64,000 nt of DNA, taken from contig NZ_VEDO01000004.1 in NCBI RefSeq assembly GCF_007677875.1, positions 186,001 through 250,000 on the forward strand, given 5' to 3'. This DNA is from Variovorax boronicumulans. Lineage in GTDB: Bacteria; Pseudomonadota; Gammaproteobacteria; Burkholderiales; Burkholderiaceae_C. Below, one piece after another: positions 9,777 to 19,635 of the stretch (the stretch's first letter is position 1; every line of letters starts with the position of its first letter). A program made the translations under genes and the position numbers. Under the pieces are notes generated by a model that searched no databases, had not been told where the DNA came from, and worked only from the letters and a program-made list of their open reading frames with translations.

Positions 9777-10769
9777 ATGACGACGACGAGCAAGGCCATC
9801 CGCATCGAGCGACATGGCGGCCCCGAGGAAATGCAGCTGGTGCAGGTGCAGGTGGGCGAGCCGGGCCCCGGTGAGATCCGCATCCGGCACAAGGCGATCG
9901 GTCTGAACTTCATCGACGTCTACCAGCGCAGCGGCCTGTACCAGCTGCCCATGCCGCTGCAACTCGGCATGGAGGCCTCAGGCATTGTCGAGGCCGTCGG
10001 CGCCGGGGTCACGCACCTCGCGGTGGGCGACCGGGCCGCCTACGCCAGCCAGCCTCCGGGCAGCTACAGCGAGCTGCGCGTGATGCCCGCCAAGAACGTC
10101 TGCAGGCTGCCCGACGGCATCGACTTCGAGACCGGCGCGGCCATGATGCTCAAGGGCCTCACGGCCCAGTACCTGCTCAAGAAAACGCTGCCGCAAGGCG
10201 GCCTGCAGCCTGGCGACCATGTGCTGTTCCATGCCGCGGCCGGTGGCGTGGGCCTGATCGCCTGCCAATGGGCGCGCGCACTGGGCCTGCAACTGATCGG
10301 CACCGCGGGCTCCCCCGAGAAGTGCCAGCTGGCCCGGGAGCATGGCGCAGCCCATGCGATCGACTACAAGCGCGAGGACTTCCTGGCCCGCGTCAAGGAG
10401 ATCACGGGCGGCAAGGGCGTCAAGGTGGTGTACGACTCCATCGGCAAGGACACCTTCGAGAAGTCGCTGGACTGCCTGCAGCCCTTCGGCCTCCTGGCCA
10501 GCTTCGGCAACGCCTCCGGGGCCGTGTCGCCGTTCGCGCCGGGCGTGCTGGGCACCAAGGGCTCGCTCTACCTCACGCGCGCCACGCTGTTCACGCACAT
10601 CGCCACGCGCGAGAGCAACCAGGCCATGGCCGACGACCTGTTCGACGTGGTGTTGCGCGGCGATGTGAAGATCCGCATCGACCAGCGCTACCCCCTGGAG
10701 CAGGTGCAGCAGGCCCACCGCGACCTGGAAGCGCGCAAGACCACCGGCTGCACCATCCTGACCTTGTGA
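9777..10769 (+). CDS. qor: NADPH:quinone reductase, zeta-crystallin/QOR type
   Basis: 330 aa, the usual size for Qor-type medium-chain reductases. The N-terminal GroES-like domain lacks the zinc ligands of alcohol dehydrogenases. The nucleotide loop is AAAGGVGLIACQWA (about 153-166). It is expected to reduce quinones in the cytoplasm using NADPH. GAGGAAG precedes the ATG. The stop codon overlaps the GTG start of the next (Nudix) gene, so the two are translationally coupled. Confidence 0.9.
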   Translation: MTTTSKAIRIERHGGPEEMQLVQVQVGEPGPGEIRIRHKAIGLNFIDVYQRSGLYQLPMPLQLGMEASGIVEAVGAGVTHLAVGDRAAYASQPPGSYSELRVMPAKNVCRLPDGIDFETGAAMMLKGLTAQYLLKKTLPQGGLQPGDHVLFHAAAGGVGLIACQWARALGLQLIGTAGSPEKCQLAREHGAAHAIDYKREDFLARVKEITGGKGVKVVYDSIGKDTFEKSLDCLQPFGLLASFGNASGAVSPFAPGVLGTKGSLYLTRATLFTHIATRESNQAMADDLFDVVLRGDVKIRIDQRYPLEQVQQAHRDLEARKTTGCTILTL

Positions 10770-11569
10770 ACGCGCTGGCGCTCGATCCGGACTGGTGTGC
10801 GGCGCTGTTGGCGCGCGCCGATCAGCCGCCGCAGGCGCCGCGCGTGCCGCTGCTGTGGCAGGAGCGCGAGATCGGCAGCATCGAACCGGCGCTGCCGCTC
10901 GCTCTGGGCCGCCTCGCCGCCGCCGACGGCACGGCGCTGCTGTGCCGCGAGGGCCTGGCCTACTGCGTTCGCGGGGCGCTGGGTGACAGCCTGCAGCGGC
11001 TGGCTTGTGCGCTCCGCGCCGCCGGTTTGGCCCATGCCTGGCGCGACGAGCAACTGGCGGTATGCGACGTGCACGGCGTACCGCTGGCCACCGTGGAACG
11101 GGCTGCGGTGCGTGTGCTGGGCATCGCGACGCGCGCCGTGCACCTTGTCGGATTCGACACGCGCGGCCACGTCTGGCTGCAGCAGCGCTCTTTCGACAAG
11201 CCCAACGATCCAGGTCTGTGGGACACCCTGATGGGTGGCATGGTGGCGGCCGGCGACACGCTGGAGACAGCGCTGGAGCGTGAAACGTGGGAGGAAGCCG
11301 GCCTGCACTTGCACGCCTTGCAGGATCTCTACCAGGCGGGGTGGATCCACCAGCGTCGGCCGGCTGGCGACGGCACGCGGCACGGATATCTGGTGGAAGA
11401 CATTGCATGGAGCCGCTGCGTGCTGCCGGAAGGGGTGGTGCCCTGCAACCAGGACGGCGAAGTGGAGCGCTTCGAGTGCGTGCCGCCGGGTGAGGTGGTC
11501 GCTCGACTGGAGCAGGGACTGTTCACGGACGAGGCAGCTTTGATCCTTCTGCAGGCGCTCGGCGACTAG
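10766..11569 (+). CDS. Nudix hydrolase with N-terminal DUF4743-like domain
   Basis: 267 aa. The first ~115 residues match the DUF4743-type head found in a plant/proteobacterial Nudix group. The Nudix box is near residues 156-178: GGMVAAGDTLETALERE then TWEEAGL. One box position reads Asp (GDT) where Glu is usual; the REx2EE core is intact, so catalysis is plausible. The family hydrolyses nucleoside-diphosphate-linked compounds; the substrate is unknown. The start is GTG at 10766, overlapping the qor stop in a GTGA arrangement, and the leader residues fit better than the long in-frame extension over qor. Confidence 0.85.
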   Translation: MNALALDPDWCAALLARADQPPQAPRVPLLWQEREIGSIEPALPLALGRLAAADGTALLCREGLAYCVRGALGDSLQRLACALRAAGLAHAWRDEQLAVCDVHGVPLATVERAAVRVLGIATRAVHLVGFDTRGHVWLQQRSFDKPNDPGLWDTLMGGMVAAGDTLETALERETWEEAGLHLHALQDLYQAGWIHQRRPAGDGTRHGYLVEDIAWSRCVLPEGVVPCNQDGEVERFECVPPGEVVARLEQGLFTDEAALILLQALGD

Positions 11570-11757
11570 CTGCTCTGTCCTGCGTAACCTGTCATTGTTG
11601 ACACGGCCGGCGTCGTCGAAATGCGACGAGGCGATTGTGTATGCAGATTTTCCGCTTCGGATACGGGTGCGCATCGGCACGCCGCGACTAGGATTCGTCA
11701 AAGCACCGGCCCCCCGGGGCCGAAGGCGCACGGGGAGCCCGTACGAAGGGGCACCAG

Positions 11758-12666
11758 ATGGATTTGGATGTGCGGCAGACCGTGCTGGTCATCGACGACT
11801 CGGCACTGAACCGCCAGATGCTGACCGACCTCCTGCGTTCGGAGTACAACGTTCTCTCCGCGCGCAGTGGCGAACAAGGGTTGGAGCTTGCCCGCCAGCT
11901 CCAGCCAGACCTCATCCTGCTGGATGTGGTGATGCCGGGCCTGGACGGCCACGAGGTGCTGCGCCTGCTCAAGGCCGACGGTCGTACGTCCGTCATCGGT
12001 GTCATCTTCATCACCGGCCTGGATTCCGCGGCAGAGGAGGAGCGCGGCCTGCGCGCTGGCGCGTCCGACTACGTCGTCAAACCGTTCCATGCCGCCGTGG
12101 TGCGCGCGCGCGTCGCCTTGCATCTTCAACTCGCGCGCCAGCGCCGGCTGCTCGAACAGCTGGCACGCATCGACGGACTGACAGAAATCCCGAACCGCCG
12201 CCACTTCGACGACATGCTGGGGCAGGAGACGGCACGTGCCACGCGCGGCGGTGTCGGGCTGTCGCTGGTCCTGCTGGACGTCGATTGCTTCAAGCAATAC
12301 AACGACCATTACGGGCATGCCAAGGGGGATCGGGCGTTGCAGTCCATTGCCCGCGTTCTGCAGGCGGGGATGCGGCGTCCCGCGGACCTGGCCGCGCGCT
12401 ATGGCGGCGAAGAATTCGTGCTGCTGATGCCCGATACCGACCTGGCAGGCGCGGCACTGCGTGCCGAACGGCTGCGCCAGGAGATCGAGCAGCTGGCGCT
12501 GCCACATGCCTGGTCGGACGCCGCGCCGTGCGTGACCGTCAGCATGGGCGTCTCGCACGCCGCGCGGCCGGACGATCTGACCGGCGCTGCACTGCTCCTG
12601 CAAGCCGACCGCCGGCTCTATGCCGCCAAGCGCGGCGGACGCAACCAGGTCGTCAGTGAAGGCTGA
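11758..12666 (+). CDS. Response regulator diguanylate cyclase (REC-GGDEF)
   Basis: 302 aa. The receiver domain (about 8-125) has the acidic pair Asp13/Asp14 and phospho-acceptor Asp56 (LLDVVMP). The GGDEF domain has an active-type GGEEF signature at 216-220. The allosteric c-di-GMP inhibition site RxxD is intact at 207-210 (RPAD), five residues before the signature. It should make c-di-GMP from GTP in response to phosphorylation. No cognate kinase gene adjoins it. Its stop abuts the stop of the convergent Na/Pi symporter gene with no space for a terminator. The 188 bases upstream hold no other gene that I can see. Confidence 0.93.
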   Translation: MDLDVRQTVLVIDDSALNRQMLTDLLRSEYNVLSARSGEQGLELARQLQPDLILLDVVMPGLDGHEVLRLLKADGRTSVIGVIFITGLDSAAEEERGLRAGASDYVVKPFHAAVVRARVALHLQLARQRRLLEQLARIDGLTEIPNRRHFDDMLGQETARATRGGVGLSLVLLDVDCFKQYNDHYGHAKGDRALQSIARVLQAGMRRPADLAARYGGEEFVLLMPDTDLAGAALRAERLRQEIEQLALPHAWSDAAPCVTVSMGVSHAARPDDLTGAALLLQADRRLYAAKRGGRNQVVSEG

Positions 12667-14331
12667 TCAGCCCAGCTCGTCGAACTTGGATTCGCGGATG
12701 CGGCTGGGGGCGAGTGCGCCGGCCGAGTCCAGGATCGGATAGGCGATCGAGCAGATGTGCGAGTTGATGCGTTTGAGCTCGGACAGCAGATCGATGTGCA
12801 GCGAACTGGTCTCGATGCTGGGCACGGTTTTGTCGGTCAGCCGGGCCAGGTGGGTGCGCGAGTAGGCGCGCTCGAGGTCGCGAAACCGCGCCTTCTCCTC
12901 GAGCAGCTTGCGCGCGTCGTGCACGGTGCCGTTGAGGAATACGCTCATGCCCAGCCGCAGGTTGGCCAGCAGGCGTTCGTGCAGCTCGCGGATCTCGGCC
13001 ATGCCGGCCTCCGAGAAGCTGCGGCCCGGGCGGATCTTCTTGTCCTCGATGTCGATCAGCACGCGCTCGATGGTGTCGCCGATGTGCTCCATGTTGATCG
13101 TGAAGCTGATGATGTCGGTCCAGCGCTGGCTCTCCTCCTCGCCCAGCGCCTCGCGCGAGATCTTGGTCAGGTAGTACTTGATCGACGAGTACAGCTGGTC
13201 GACGGTGTCGTCGAGCTTGCGCAGGTCTTCAGCCAGCCGCAGGTCGTTGCGCACGATCACGTCGAGCACGCCGCGCAGCATGGTCTCCACCACGTCGGCC
13301 TGGTGCAGCGCCTCGCGGGCAGCGCAGGAGATGGCCAGCGAGGGCGTGGCCAGGGCCGAGGGATCCAGGTGCTGCGGCCGCGCCAGCGGCCCGCCCTGGC
13401 CGCGCGGCTGGCGCGGCAGCCAGCGCTCCACGGCGCGTGCGATGCCGTTCGTGAGCCCGATGAAGACGGTGGCCACGACCACGTTGAAACTCAGGTGGAA
13501 CAGCACCACGAGCGTGGCCGTGTCGGCGATGTAGGGCTGCACGGCCCGCATCCACAGGCCGACCCAGGGGGCCGCCAGGGCGACGCCGAGCAGCTTGAAC
13601 ACCAGGTTGCCCATGGGCACCTGGCGCACCTCGACTGCCGAGCGTGCGGTGGTCAGCACGGCCAGCGCGCCGCTGCCCAGGTTCGCGCCCAGTACCAGGC
13701 CCAGGGCCACCTCGGCCGGCACCACGCCTGAGGCCGCCAGCGTGGCCGTCAGCAGCACGATGGCAAGGCTGGAGTAGCAAACCACAGCCAGCAGCGCACC
13801 CACTGTGATCTCCAGCATGAGGTCGCTGGACAGCGAACCCAGCAAAGACTTGATGGCGGTGGCCTGGGTCAGCACCGCCGTGGAGGCGGTGACCAGGCGC
13901 AGTGCCAGCAGCATGAGGCCCAGGCCGATCAGCACCCGGCCGAAGCGGCCCACGTTGCTGGACTGACGCGCCATGAACAGCACCACACCAACGAAGATCA
14001 ACAGTGGCGAAAGCCACGACAGGTCGAACGAGAAGACCACGGCCATGAGGCTGGTGCCCACGTCGGCGCCCAGCATCACCGCCAGCGCGGCCGGCAGCGC
14101 CACCAGGCCTTGGCCGACGAAGGACGAGACGATGAGGGCGGTCGCCGTGCTGGACTGCACCAGGGCCGTGACGCCCAGGCCCGAGGCGAAGGCCGAGAAG
14201 CGGTTGGAGAGGCTGTGCGACAGCGCACTGCGCAGGTTGGCGCCGAACACGCGCAGGATGCCGGTGCGCACCATGTGCGTACCCCAGACCAGCAGCGCGA
14301 TGGCCGCCAACAGATTCAGCAGATGCTTCAT
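12667..14331 (-). CDS. Na/Pi-cotransporter II family protein with PhoU-like tail
   Basis: 554 aa. The N-terminal half has two related sets of helices; the first contains the QSSTATALIVSSF hallmark, and the second has GANLGSG at the matching place. The C-terminal ~200 residues form a PhoU-like helical domain (EHIGDTIERVLIDIEDKK region). The family moves phosphate with sodium at the inner membrane. It lies 61 bases downstream of lspA on the same strand and may share its transcript. No phosphate-regulon genes are nearby. Confidence 0.88.
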   Translation of the reverse strand: MKHLLNLLAAIALLVWGTHMVRTGILRVFGANLRSALSHSLSNRFSAFASGLGVTALVQSSTATALIVSSFVGQGLVALPAALAVMLGADVGTSLMAVVFSFDLSWLSPLLIFVGVVLFMARQSSNVGRFGRVLIGLGLMLLALRLVTASTAVLTQATAIKSLLGSLSSDLMLEITVGALLAVVCYSSLAIVLLTATLAASGVVPAEVALGLVLGANLGSGALAVLTTARSAVEVRQVPMGNLVFKLLGVALAAPWVGLWMRAVQPYIADTATLVVLFHLSFNVVVATVFIGLTNGIARAVERWLPRQPRGQGGPLARPQHLDPSALATPSLAISCAAREALHQADVVETMLRGVLDVIVRNDLRLAEDLRKLDDTVDQLYSSIKYYLTKISREALGEEESQRWTDIISFTINMEHIGDTIERVLIDIEDKKIRPGRSFSEAGMAEIRELHERLLANLRLGMSVFLNGTVHDARKLLEEKARFRDLERAYSRTHLARLTDKTVPSIETSSLHIDLLSELKRINSHICSIAYPILDSAGALAPSRIRESKFDELG

Positions 14332-14392
14332 GGAATGTGCAGACGACTATACGCCTGCACAGCGCTGTGGCCTGCTGGCCACAGCCGGCGGT

Positions 14393-14884
14393 TCAGCGGC
14401 CGCGCCGCATGCGCCGCAGCTCGTCCAGGATCAGCAGCACGGCGCCGACCGTGATGCCGCTGTCGGCGATGTTGAAGGCTGGGAAATGCCAGCCCGCCCA
14501 ATGGAAGTCCAGAAAGTCGACCACGTAGCCGTGCTGCAGCCGGTCGACCACGTTGCCGATGGCGCCACCCAGGATCAGCGTCAGCGCGAACGAGAACAGG
14601 CGCTGGCCCGCATGCGCACGCAGCAGCCAGACGATGAACACGGCCGCGCCCACGCCGATGGCCGTGAAGAACCAGCGCTGCCAGCCCGAGGCCCCGGCCA
14701 GGAATGAGAACGCCGCGCCCGGGTTGTGCGCCCGCACGATGTTGAAGAAGCTGGTGACGACGGTGGCGTCGCCGTGCTGGTAGTGGTCCAGGATCCACTG
14801 CTTGGTCCACTGGTCGGCCGCGAAGACCGCGGCCGCCAGCAGCAACCAGGGCCACCAGCGCGCGCGGGCAGTGCCGGTCGCCAT
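14393..14884 (-). CDS. lspA: Lipoprotein signal peptidase (signal peptidase II)
   Basis: 163 aa, the standard LspA length. Four membrane helices are seen. The catalytic aspartates are Asp114 (GNVVDRL) and Asp141 (NIADSGI), in the conserved boxes. It cleaves prolipoproteins after lipid attachment at the inner membrane. The ATG overlaps the ileS stop (TGATG in the minus-strand reading), giving the classic ribF-ileS-lspA order. The lytic transglycosylase at 27725-29038 is one likely lipoprotein client in this window. Confidence 0.96.
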   Translation of the reverse strand: MATGTARARWWPWLLLAAAVFAADQWTKQWILDHYQHGDATVVTSFFNIVRAHNPGAAFSFLAGASGWQRWFFTAIGVGAAVFIVWLLRAHAGQRLFSFALTLILGGAIGNVVDRLQHGYVVDFLDFHWAGWHFPAFNIADSGITVGAVLLILDELRRMRRGR

Positions 14885-17709
14885 CAGGCGAAGGTCCGGG
14901 TTTCGCCGGCACCGAACAGGTTGCTGGTGCAGCGGCCGCACAGCGTGGGGTGGGCTGCGTCGCTGCCCACATCGGCGCGGTAGTGCCAGCAGCGCTCGCA
15001 TTTGGTGTCCGACGACGGCGTGACCTGCACCGCGAGCTCGGCGCCCTCGCGCAGCTCGGCCTTGGAGGCGATCAGCACGAAGCGCAGGTCGTCGCCCAGC
15101 GCCGCCAGCACGGCATGGTCGTCGGCCGCGGCCGACAGCACCACGTTGGCCTGCAGCGAGGAACCCACGGCGCCCGTGGTGCGCACGGCCTCGATCTCCT
15201 TGTTGACCACGTCGCGCACCGCGCGGATGCGCGACCACTTGGCCAGCAGCGCCTCGTCGGGCTCGGGCAGGGCGCTGTAGGTCTCCATGAAGATGGACTC
15301 CGAGTTGCCGACCAGCTTCCAGGCCTCCTCGGCCGTGAACGACAGGAATGGCGCCATCCAGCGCAGCATGGCCTGGGTGATCTGCCACAGCGCGGTCTGC
15401 GCGCTGCGGCGCGCCAGCGAGCCCGCGGCCGTGGTGTACAGGCGGTCCTTCAGGATGTCCAGGTAGAACGCGCCCAGGTCTTCCGAGCAGTAGACCTGCA
15501 GCTTGGCCACGACCGGGTGGAACTCGTAGACCTGGTAGTGGGCCAGGATTTCGGCCTGGAACTGCGCGGCGCGCGCCAGCGCGTAGCGGTCGATCTCCAG
15601 CAGTTGCTCGGCCGGCACGGCGTGCTGGGCCGGGTCGAAGTCGCTGGTGTTGGCCAGCAGGAAGCGCAGCGTGTTGCGGATGCGGCGGTAGGCGTCGACC
15701 ACGCGCGCGAGGATCTTGTCGTCGCCCGCGATATCCCCCGAGTAGTCGCTGGCCGCCACCCACAGGCGGATGATCTCGGCGCCCAGCTTCTTGTTGACCT
15801 CCTGCGGGTCGATGCCGTTGCCGAGCGACTTGCTCATCTTGCGGCCCTGGCTGTCGACCGTGAAGCCGTGCGTCAGCAGGCCGCGGTAGGGCGCGCGGTC
15901 CTGGATCGCGCAGGACAGCAGCAGCGAGCTGTGGAACCACCCGCGGTGCTGGTCATGGCCTTCCAGGTACAGGTCGGCCTCCGGGCCCTGGTCGTGGAAC
16001 TGCGGCGCGTGCGTGCCGCGCAGCACATGCCAGAAGGTCGAGCCGGAGTCGAACCAGACCTCCAGGATGTCGGTGCTCTTGGTGTATTGCGCGGCGTCTG
16101 CGCCGAGGATGTCCTCAACCGTCACGCGGCTCCACGCCTCGATACCGCCTTTCTCGACGATGTCGGCGGCCTGGTCCAGGATCTCCAGGGTGCGCGGGTG
16201 CAGCTCGCCCGAGTCCTTGTGCAGGAAGAACGGGATCGGCACGCCCCAGCTGCGCTGGCGCGAGATGCACCAGTCGGGCCGGTTGGCGATCATGTCGTGC
16301 AGCCGGGCCTTGCCGTTCTCGGGGTAGAAGCCGGTCTGCTCGATCGCGGCGAGCGCGGTCTGGCGCAGCGTGCGCGGCGCCTTGTCCTTGGTGAACACGC
16401 CTTCGCCCTCGTCCATGCGGATGAACCATTGGGCGGCGGCGCGGTAGATCACGGGCGTCTTGTGGCGCCAGCAGTGCGGGTAGCTGTGGGTGATGGTCTC
16501 GGTCGCCATCAGACGGCCGGCGGCCTTGAGCGCGTCCAGGATGACGGGCACGGCTTTCCAGATGTGCAGGCCACCGAACAGCGGGAAGTCGTCCGCGTAG
16601 GTGCCGTTGCCCTGCACCGGGTTCAGGATGTCCTCGTTGCGCACGCCGTGGGCGGTGCAGGAGTTGTAGTCCTCCAGGCCATAGGCGGGGGCCGAGTGCA
16701 CGATGCCGGTGCCGTCGTCGGCCGTGGCGTAGTCGGCCAGGTAGACGGGCGCCAGGCGCCGGTAGCCGGCGTCCACGTCGTAAAGCGGGTGCTCGAATTC
16801 CAGGCCGCCCAGTTTCTCGCCCTTGGCGGTGGCCAGCACCTGGCCCTGCAGACCGTAGCGCGCCATGCATTCGTCGACCAACGAGGCGGCCAGCACCAGC
16901 AGGCCGCGCGCGGTGTCGACCAGCGCGTACTCCAGTTCGGGGTTCAGGTTCAGCGCCTGGTTGGCCGGGATGGTCCAGGCCGTCGTGGTCCAGATCACCA
17001 CGAAGGCGTCCTTGGACAGCGCGGGCAGGCCGAAGGCTTCTGCCAGCTTGGCCGGGTCGTGCGCCTTGAAGGCCACGTCCAGCGTGTCGCTCTTCTTGTC
17101 GGCGTACTCGATCTCGAACTCGGCGAGCGAGGAGCCGCAGTCGAAGCACCAGTACACGGGCTTCAAGCCCCGGTAGACGAAGCCGCGCTCGATCACGCGC
17201 TTGAATGCGCGCAGCTCGCCGGCCTCGTTGGCGAAGTCCATGGTCTTGTAGGGATGGTCCCATTCACCCAGCACGCCCAGGCGCTGGAAGTCGGCCATCT
17301 GCTGGGCGATCTGCTCGGTCGCGAAGGCACGGCTCTTGGCCTGCATGTCGTCGCGGCTGAGCTTGCGTCCGAACTTCTTCTCGATGGCGTTCTCGATCGG
17401 CAGGCCGTGGCAGTCCCAGCCCGGCACGTACAGCGCGTCGAAGCCTTCGAGCTGGCGCGCCTTGACGATCATGTCCTTCAGGATCTTGTTGACCGCGTGG
17501 CCCATGTGGATCTGGCCGTTGGCGTAGGGCGGGCCGTCGTGCAGGATGAACTTCGGCTTGCCGACCCGTGCGGCGCGCAGGCGCTTGTACAGGCCTTGCT
17601 CGTTCCAGTCCTTGACCCAGCCCGGTTCACGCTTGGGCAGGTCGCCGCGCATGGGGAACGGCGTGTCGGGCAGGTTCAGGGTGCTGCGGTAGTCGGTGGT
17701 GTCGGTCAT
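14884..17709 (-). CDS. ileS: Isoleucine--tRNA ligase
   Basis: 941 aa. It has the class I motifs: HMGH near residue 66 ([16 protein letters not shown]) and [10 protein letters not shown] near 610. An editing CP1 domain lies between them. The C-terminus holds the zinc-binding cysteines (CERCWHY and LCGRC), as in bacterial IleS. The start at 17709 (MTDTTDYRS) fits the family; the longer frame upstream overlaps the region next to ribF and reads as a non-coding leader. It lies 103 bases after ribF and overlaps lspA by one base. Confidence 0.97.
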   Translation of the reverse strand: MTDTTDYRSTLNLPDTPFPMRGDLPKREPGWVKDWNEQGLYKRLRAARVGKPKFILHDGPPYANGQIHMGHAVNKILKDMIVKARQLEGFDALYVPGWDCHGLPIENAIEKKFGRKLSRDDMQAKSRAFATEQIAQQMADFQRLGVLGEWDHPYKTMDFANEAGELRAFKRVIERGFVYRGLKPVYWCFDCGSSLAEFEIEYADKKSDTLDVAFKAHDPAKLAEAFGLPALSKDAFVVIWTTTAWTIPANQALNLNPELEYALVDTARGLLVLAASLVDECMARYGLQGQVLATAKGEKLGGLEFEHPLYDVDAGYRRLAPVYLADYATADDGTGIVHSAPAYGLEDYNSCTAHGVRNEDILNPVQGNGTYADDFPLFGGLHIWKAVPVILDALKAAGRLMATETITHSYPHCWRHKTPVIYRAAAQWFIRMDEGEGVFTKDKAPRTLRQTALAAIEQTGFYPENGKARLHDMIANRPDWCISRQRSWGVPIPFFLHKDSGELHPRTLEILDQAADIVEKGGIEAWSRVTVEDILGADAAQYTKSTDILEVWFDSGSTFWHVLRGTHAPQFHDQGPEADLYLEGHDQHRGWFHSSLLLSCAIQDRAPYRGLLTHGFTVDSQGRKMSKSLGNGIDPQEVNKKLGAEIIRLWVAASDYSGDIAGDDKILARVVDAYRRIRNTLRFLLANTSDFDPAQHAVPAEQLLEIDRYALARAAQFQAEILAHYQVYEFHPVVAKLQVYCSEDLGAFYLDILKDRLYTTAAGSLARRSAQTALWQITQAMLRWMAPFLSFTAEEAWKLVGNSESIFMETYSALPEPDEALLAKWSRIRAVRDVVNKEIEAVRTTGAVGSSLQANVVLSAAADDHAVLAALGDDLRFVLIASKAELREGAELAVQVTPSSDTKCERCWHYRADVGSDAAHPTLCGRCTSNLFGAGETRTFA

Positions 17710-17812
17710 GGTGCGGGCAAGGGCGTCGTCGGCGACGGCGCCGTGGAACGGGGAGGGGATACGCGGCCCGGCAGCCTCCGGGAACACGCGCGAGCGCGGG
17801 AAAGCCGGGCGG

Positions 17813-18856
17813 CTAAATTCGGTCGCGCGTGGTCTGCCGCCGCGTCTGCGCATGGCCGGCCGCCAGCCAGGCGCGGGCCTCGTCGCAGTCCCTGTTGATG
17901 CCGGTTTTCAGGGCATCCAGGCTGTCGTACTTCAGCTCGTCGTGCAGTTTGTGCAGCAGTTCCACGCGCACGATCTTACCGTAGCCCCCCTCGGCGCCCA
18001 GGCTGGCCGGCCAGTCCAGGCAGTGCGTTTCCAGCAGCACGCGGCCACCGTTGACGTCGTTCGGGTCCAGCGAAGGGCGCACGCCGAGGTTGGCCACGCC
18101 GGCCAACGGCTGTTCCGCCAGGCCATGGACCTCGACCACGAAGATGCCCGACGCAGCCGGCTTCCAGTGCGAAAAGCGCATGTTGATGGTGCGAAAGCCC
18201 AGTTCACGGCCGAGCCGGCGGCCGCGGACGACATGGCCGCTGATGCTGTAGGGCCTGCCCAGCAGTCGGGCCGCGTCGTCCATGCGGCCCTGGCCCAGCG
18301 CCTCGCGTACGGCCGAGCTCGACACGCGCACGCTGCGCCGGCCGCCTTCGGCCGCAGGGTCGGGCAGCGAGACCTCGTAGCTGTTCATGCGCGCCACCTC
18401 GAAGCCCATGGCTTCGCCTGCGGCGGCCAGCATGGCGTAGTCGCCCGCGCGCTTGGCGCCGAAACGGAAGTCGTCGCCCACCAGGACGTAGCGCACTTTC
18501 AGGCCGGCGACCAGCACATCCTGGATGAAGGCTTCGGGACTCTGACGCGCCAGCTCGGCGCGGAAGGGCAGCACGATGGTCTGGTCCACGCCGCAGCGGG
18601 CCAGCTCGGTCAGCTTGTCGCGCAGCGTGCCGATGCGGGCCGGGGCGATCTCCGGCCGGCCCGTGGCCTGGGCGAAGTAGTCGCGCGGGTGCGGCTCGAA
18701 GCTCATCACGCAGCTGGGAACACCGCGGTGCTGCGCCTCATTGCGCAACAGCGCCAGCATGGCCTGGTGGCCGCGGTGCACGCCGTCGAAGTTGCCGATG
18801 GTCAGCGCGCACGCCGGCGCGATGCCCCGGTAGTGGAAGCCGCGGAAGATCCTCAT
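17813..18856 (-). CDS. ribF: Bifunctional riboflavin kinase / FAD synthetase
   Basis: 347 aa. The N-terminal nucleotidyltransferase domain has the [16 protein letters not shown] motif near residue 19. The C-terminal kinase domain has [13 protein letters not shown] and VANLGVRPS. The enzyme makes FMN from riboflavin, then FAD. It is the first gene of ribF-ileS-lspA. No FMN riboswitch-like structure was recognised in the bases before it. Confidence 0.96.
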   Translation of the reverse strand: MRIFRGFHYRGIAPACALTIGNFDGVHRGHQAMLALLRNEAQHRGVPSCVMSFEPHPRDYFAQATGRPEIAPARIGTLRDKLTELARCGVDQTIVLPFRAELARQSPEAFIQDVLVAGLKVRYVLVGDDFRFGAKRAGDYAMLAAAGEAMGFEVARMNSYEVSLPDPAAEGGRRSVRVSSSAVREALGQGRMDDAARLLGRPYSISGHVVRGRRLGRELGFRTINMRFSHWKPAASGIFVVEVHGLAEQPLAGVANLGVRPSLDPNDVNGGRVLLETHCLDWPASLGAEGGYGKIVRVELLHKLHDELKYDSLDALKTGINRDCDEARAWLAAGHAQTRRQTTRDRI

Positions 18857-19031
18857 GGTGTCGTTATCTTTTCCATAGCGCCGAAGGCAGATGCCCCGGT
18901 GGCGCCCGTCATATGGAGGCCGGGCGAACCCTGTATATTGTGACGCGGCGCATCATGGACAAGTGGTGCGCGCAGCCTGGATGTTTGCGATTGCAGTGTC
19001 CGTGCGCATGCACGTTAGCTGGAGGCGTCAT

Positions 19032-19589
19032 TTGAAGGTCTTGAAGCTGTCGGGGCAGGGGCTGCCCCAATCCTGGATCTCGCTGGAGCAGGCGGTGCTG
19101 CACTACGCCGCCGACGAGGTGCGCTGGGAGTCCGGCGCCGAGGTCGCGGTGTTCCGTGGCGGCCACAACGCCGTCACCGGCCTGCAATCGAAGATTGCCG
19201 TCAGCAGCATCATCGGCACCAAGGGCGTGCCGGGGGTGAACCCGTTCCGTGCGCGCCCGGCCCTGACCAACAGCAAGCTGTTCGCGCGCGACCGCAACAT
19301 CTGCGCTTACTGCGGCCAGCATTTCCACGAGGACGTGCTCACGCGCGAGCACATCGTGCCGTTGGCGCAGAAGGGCAGCGACCACTGGATGAACGTGGTG
19401 ACCGCCTGCCGCAGCTGCAACCACCGCAAGAGCGCGCGCACGCCCGAGCAGGCGCGCATGCCGCTGCTGTACGCGCCCTACGTGCCCAGCCTGTGGGAGG
19501 ACTTCATCCTGCGCAACCGCCGCATCCTGGCGGACCAGATGGAGTTCCTGATGGCGCATGTGCCCAGATCGTCCCGGCTGCTGATATGA
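19032..19589 (+). CDS. HNH endonuclease family protein
   Basis: 185 aa from a TTG start at 19032, chosen because GGAGG at 19021-19025 lies six bases upstream; the open frame continues further upstream without a good site. The HNH zinc finger is clear: CAYCGQ, then TREHIVPL, an Asn in WMNVVTAC, and CRSCNHRK. So two CxxC pairs frame the catalytic histidine. Close relatives are widespread single genes in beta-proteobacteria and are not part of a known restriction system. The biological target is not known. An inverted repeat right after the stop acts as a terminator shared with the convergent acyl-CoA dehydrogenase gene. Confidence 0.85.
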   Translation: MKVLKLSGQGLPQSWISLEQAVLHYAADEVRWESGAEVAVFRGGHNAVTGLQSKIAVSSIIGTKGVPGVNPFRARPALTNSKLFARDRNICAYCGQHFHEDVLTREHIVPLAQKGSDHWMNVVTACRSCNHRKSARTPEQARMPLLYAPYVPSLWEDFILRNRRILADQMEFLMAHVPRSSRLLI

Positions 19590-19591
19590 AA

Positions 19592-19620
19592 AAGCCCCGC
19601 GCAGCGGGGCTTCTTCTTTG
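19592..19620. terminator. Bidirectional intrinsic terminator
   Basis: A nine-base perfect stem AAGCCCCGC / GCGGGGCTT with a GCA loop lies between two convergent genes. Read on the minus strand it is followed by a run of five T; on the plus strand by TCTTCTTT. It can end both transcripts. Confidence 0.88.
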
Positions 19621-19635
19621 TGGCGCTAACCCGAC

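Noticed and set aside
14950-17898. Open frame of 982 codons on the plus strand over ileS
   Set aside because: It is antisense to a clear IleS with all motifs; long opposite-strand frames are common in GC-rich DNA and its translation has no recognisable domain.
18857-19031. FMN riboswitch or small RNA upstream of ribF
   Set aside because: No conserved FMN aptamer elements or terminator were seen in this region.
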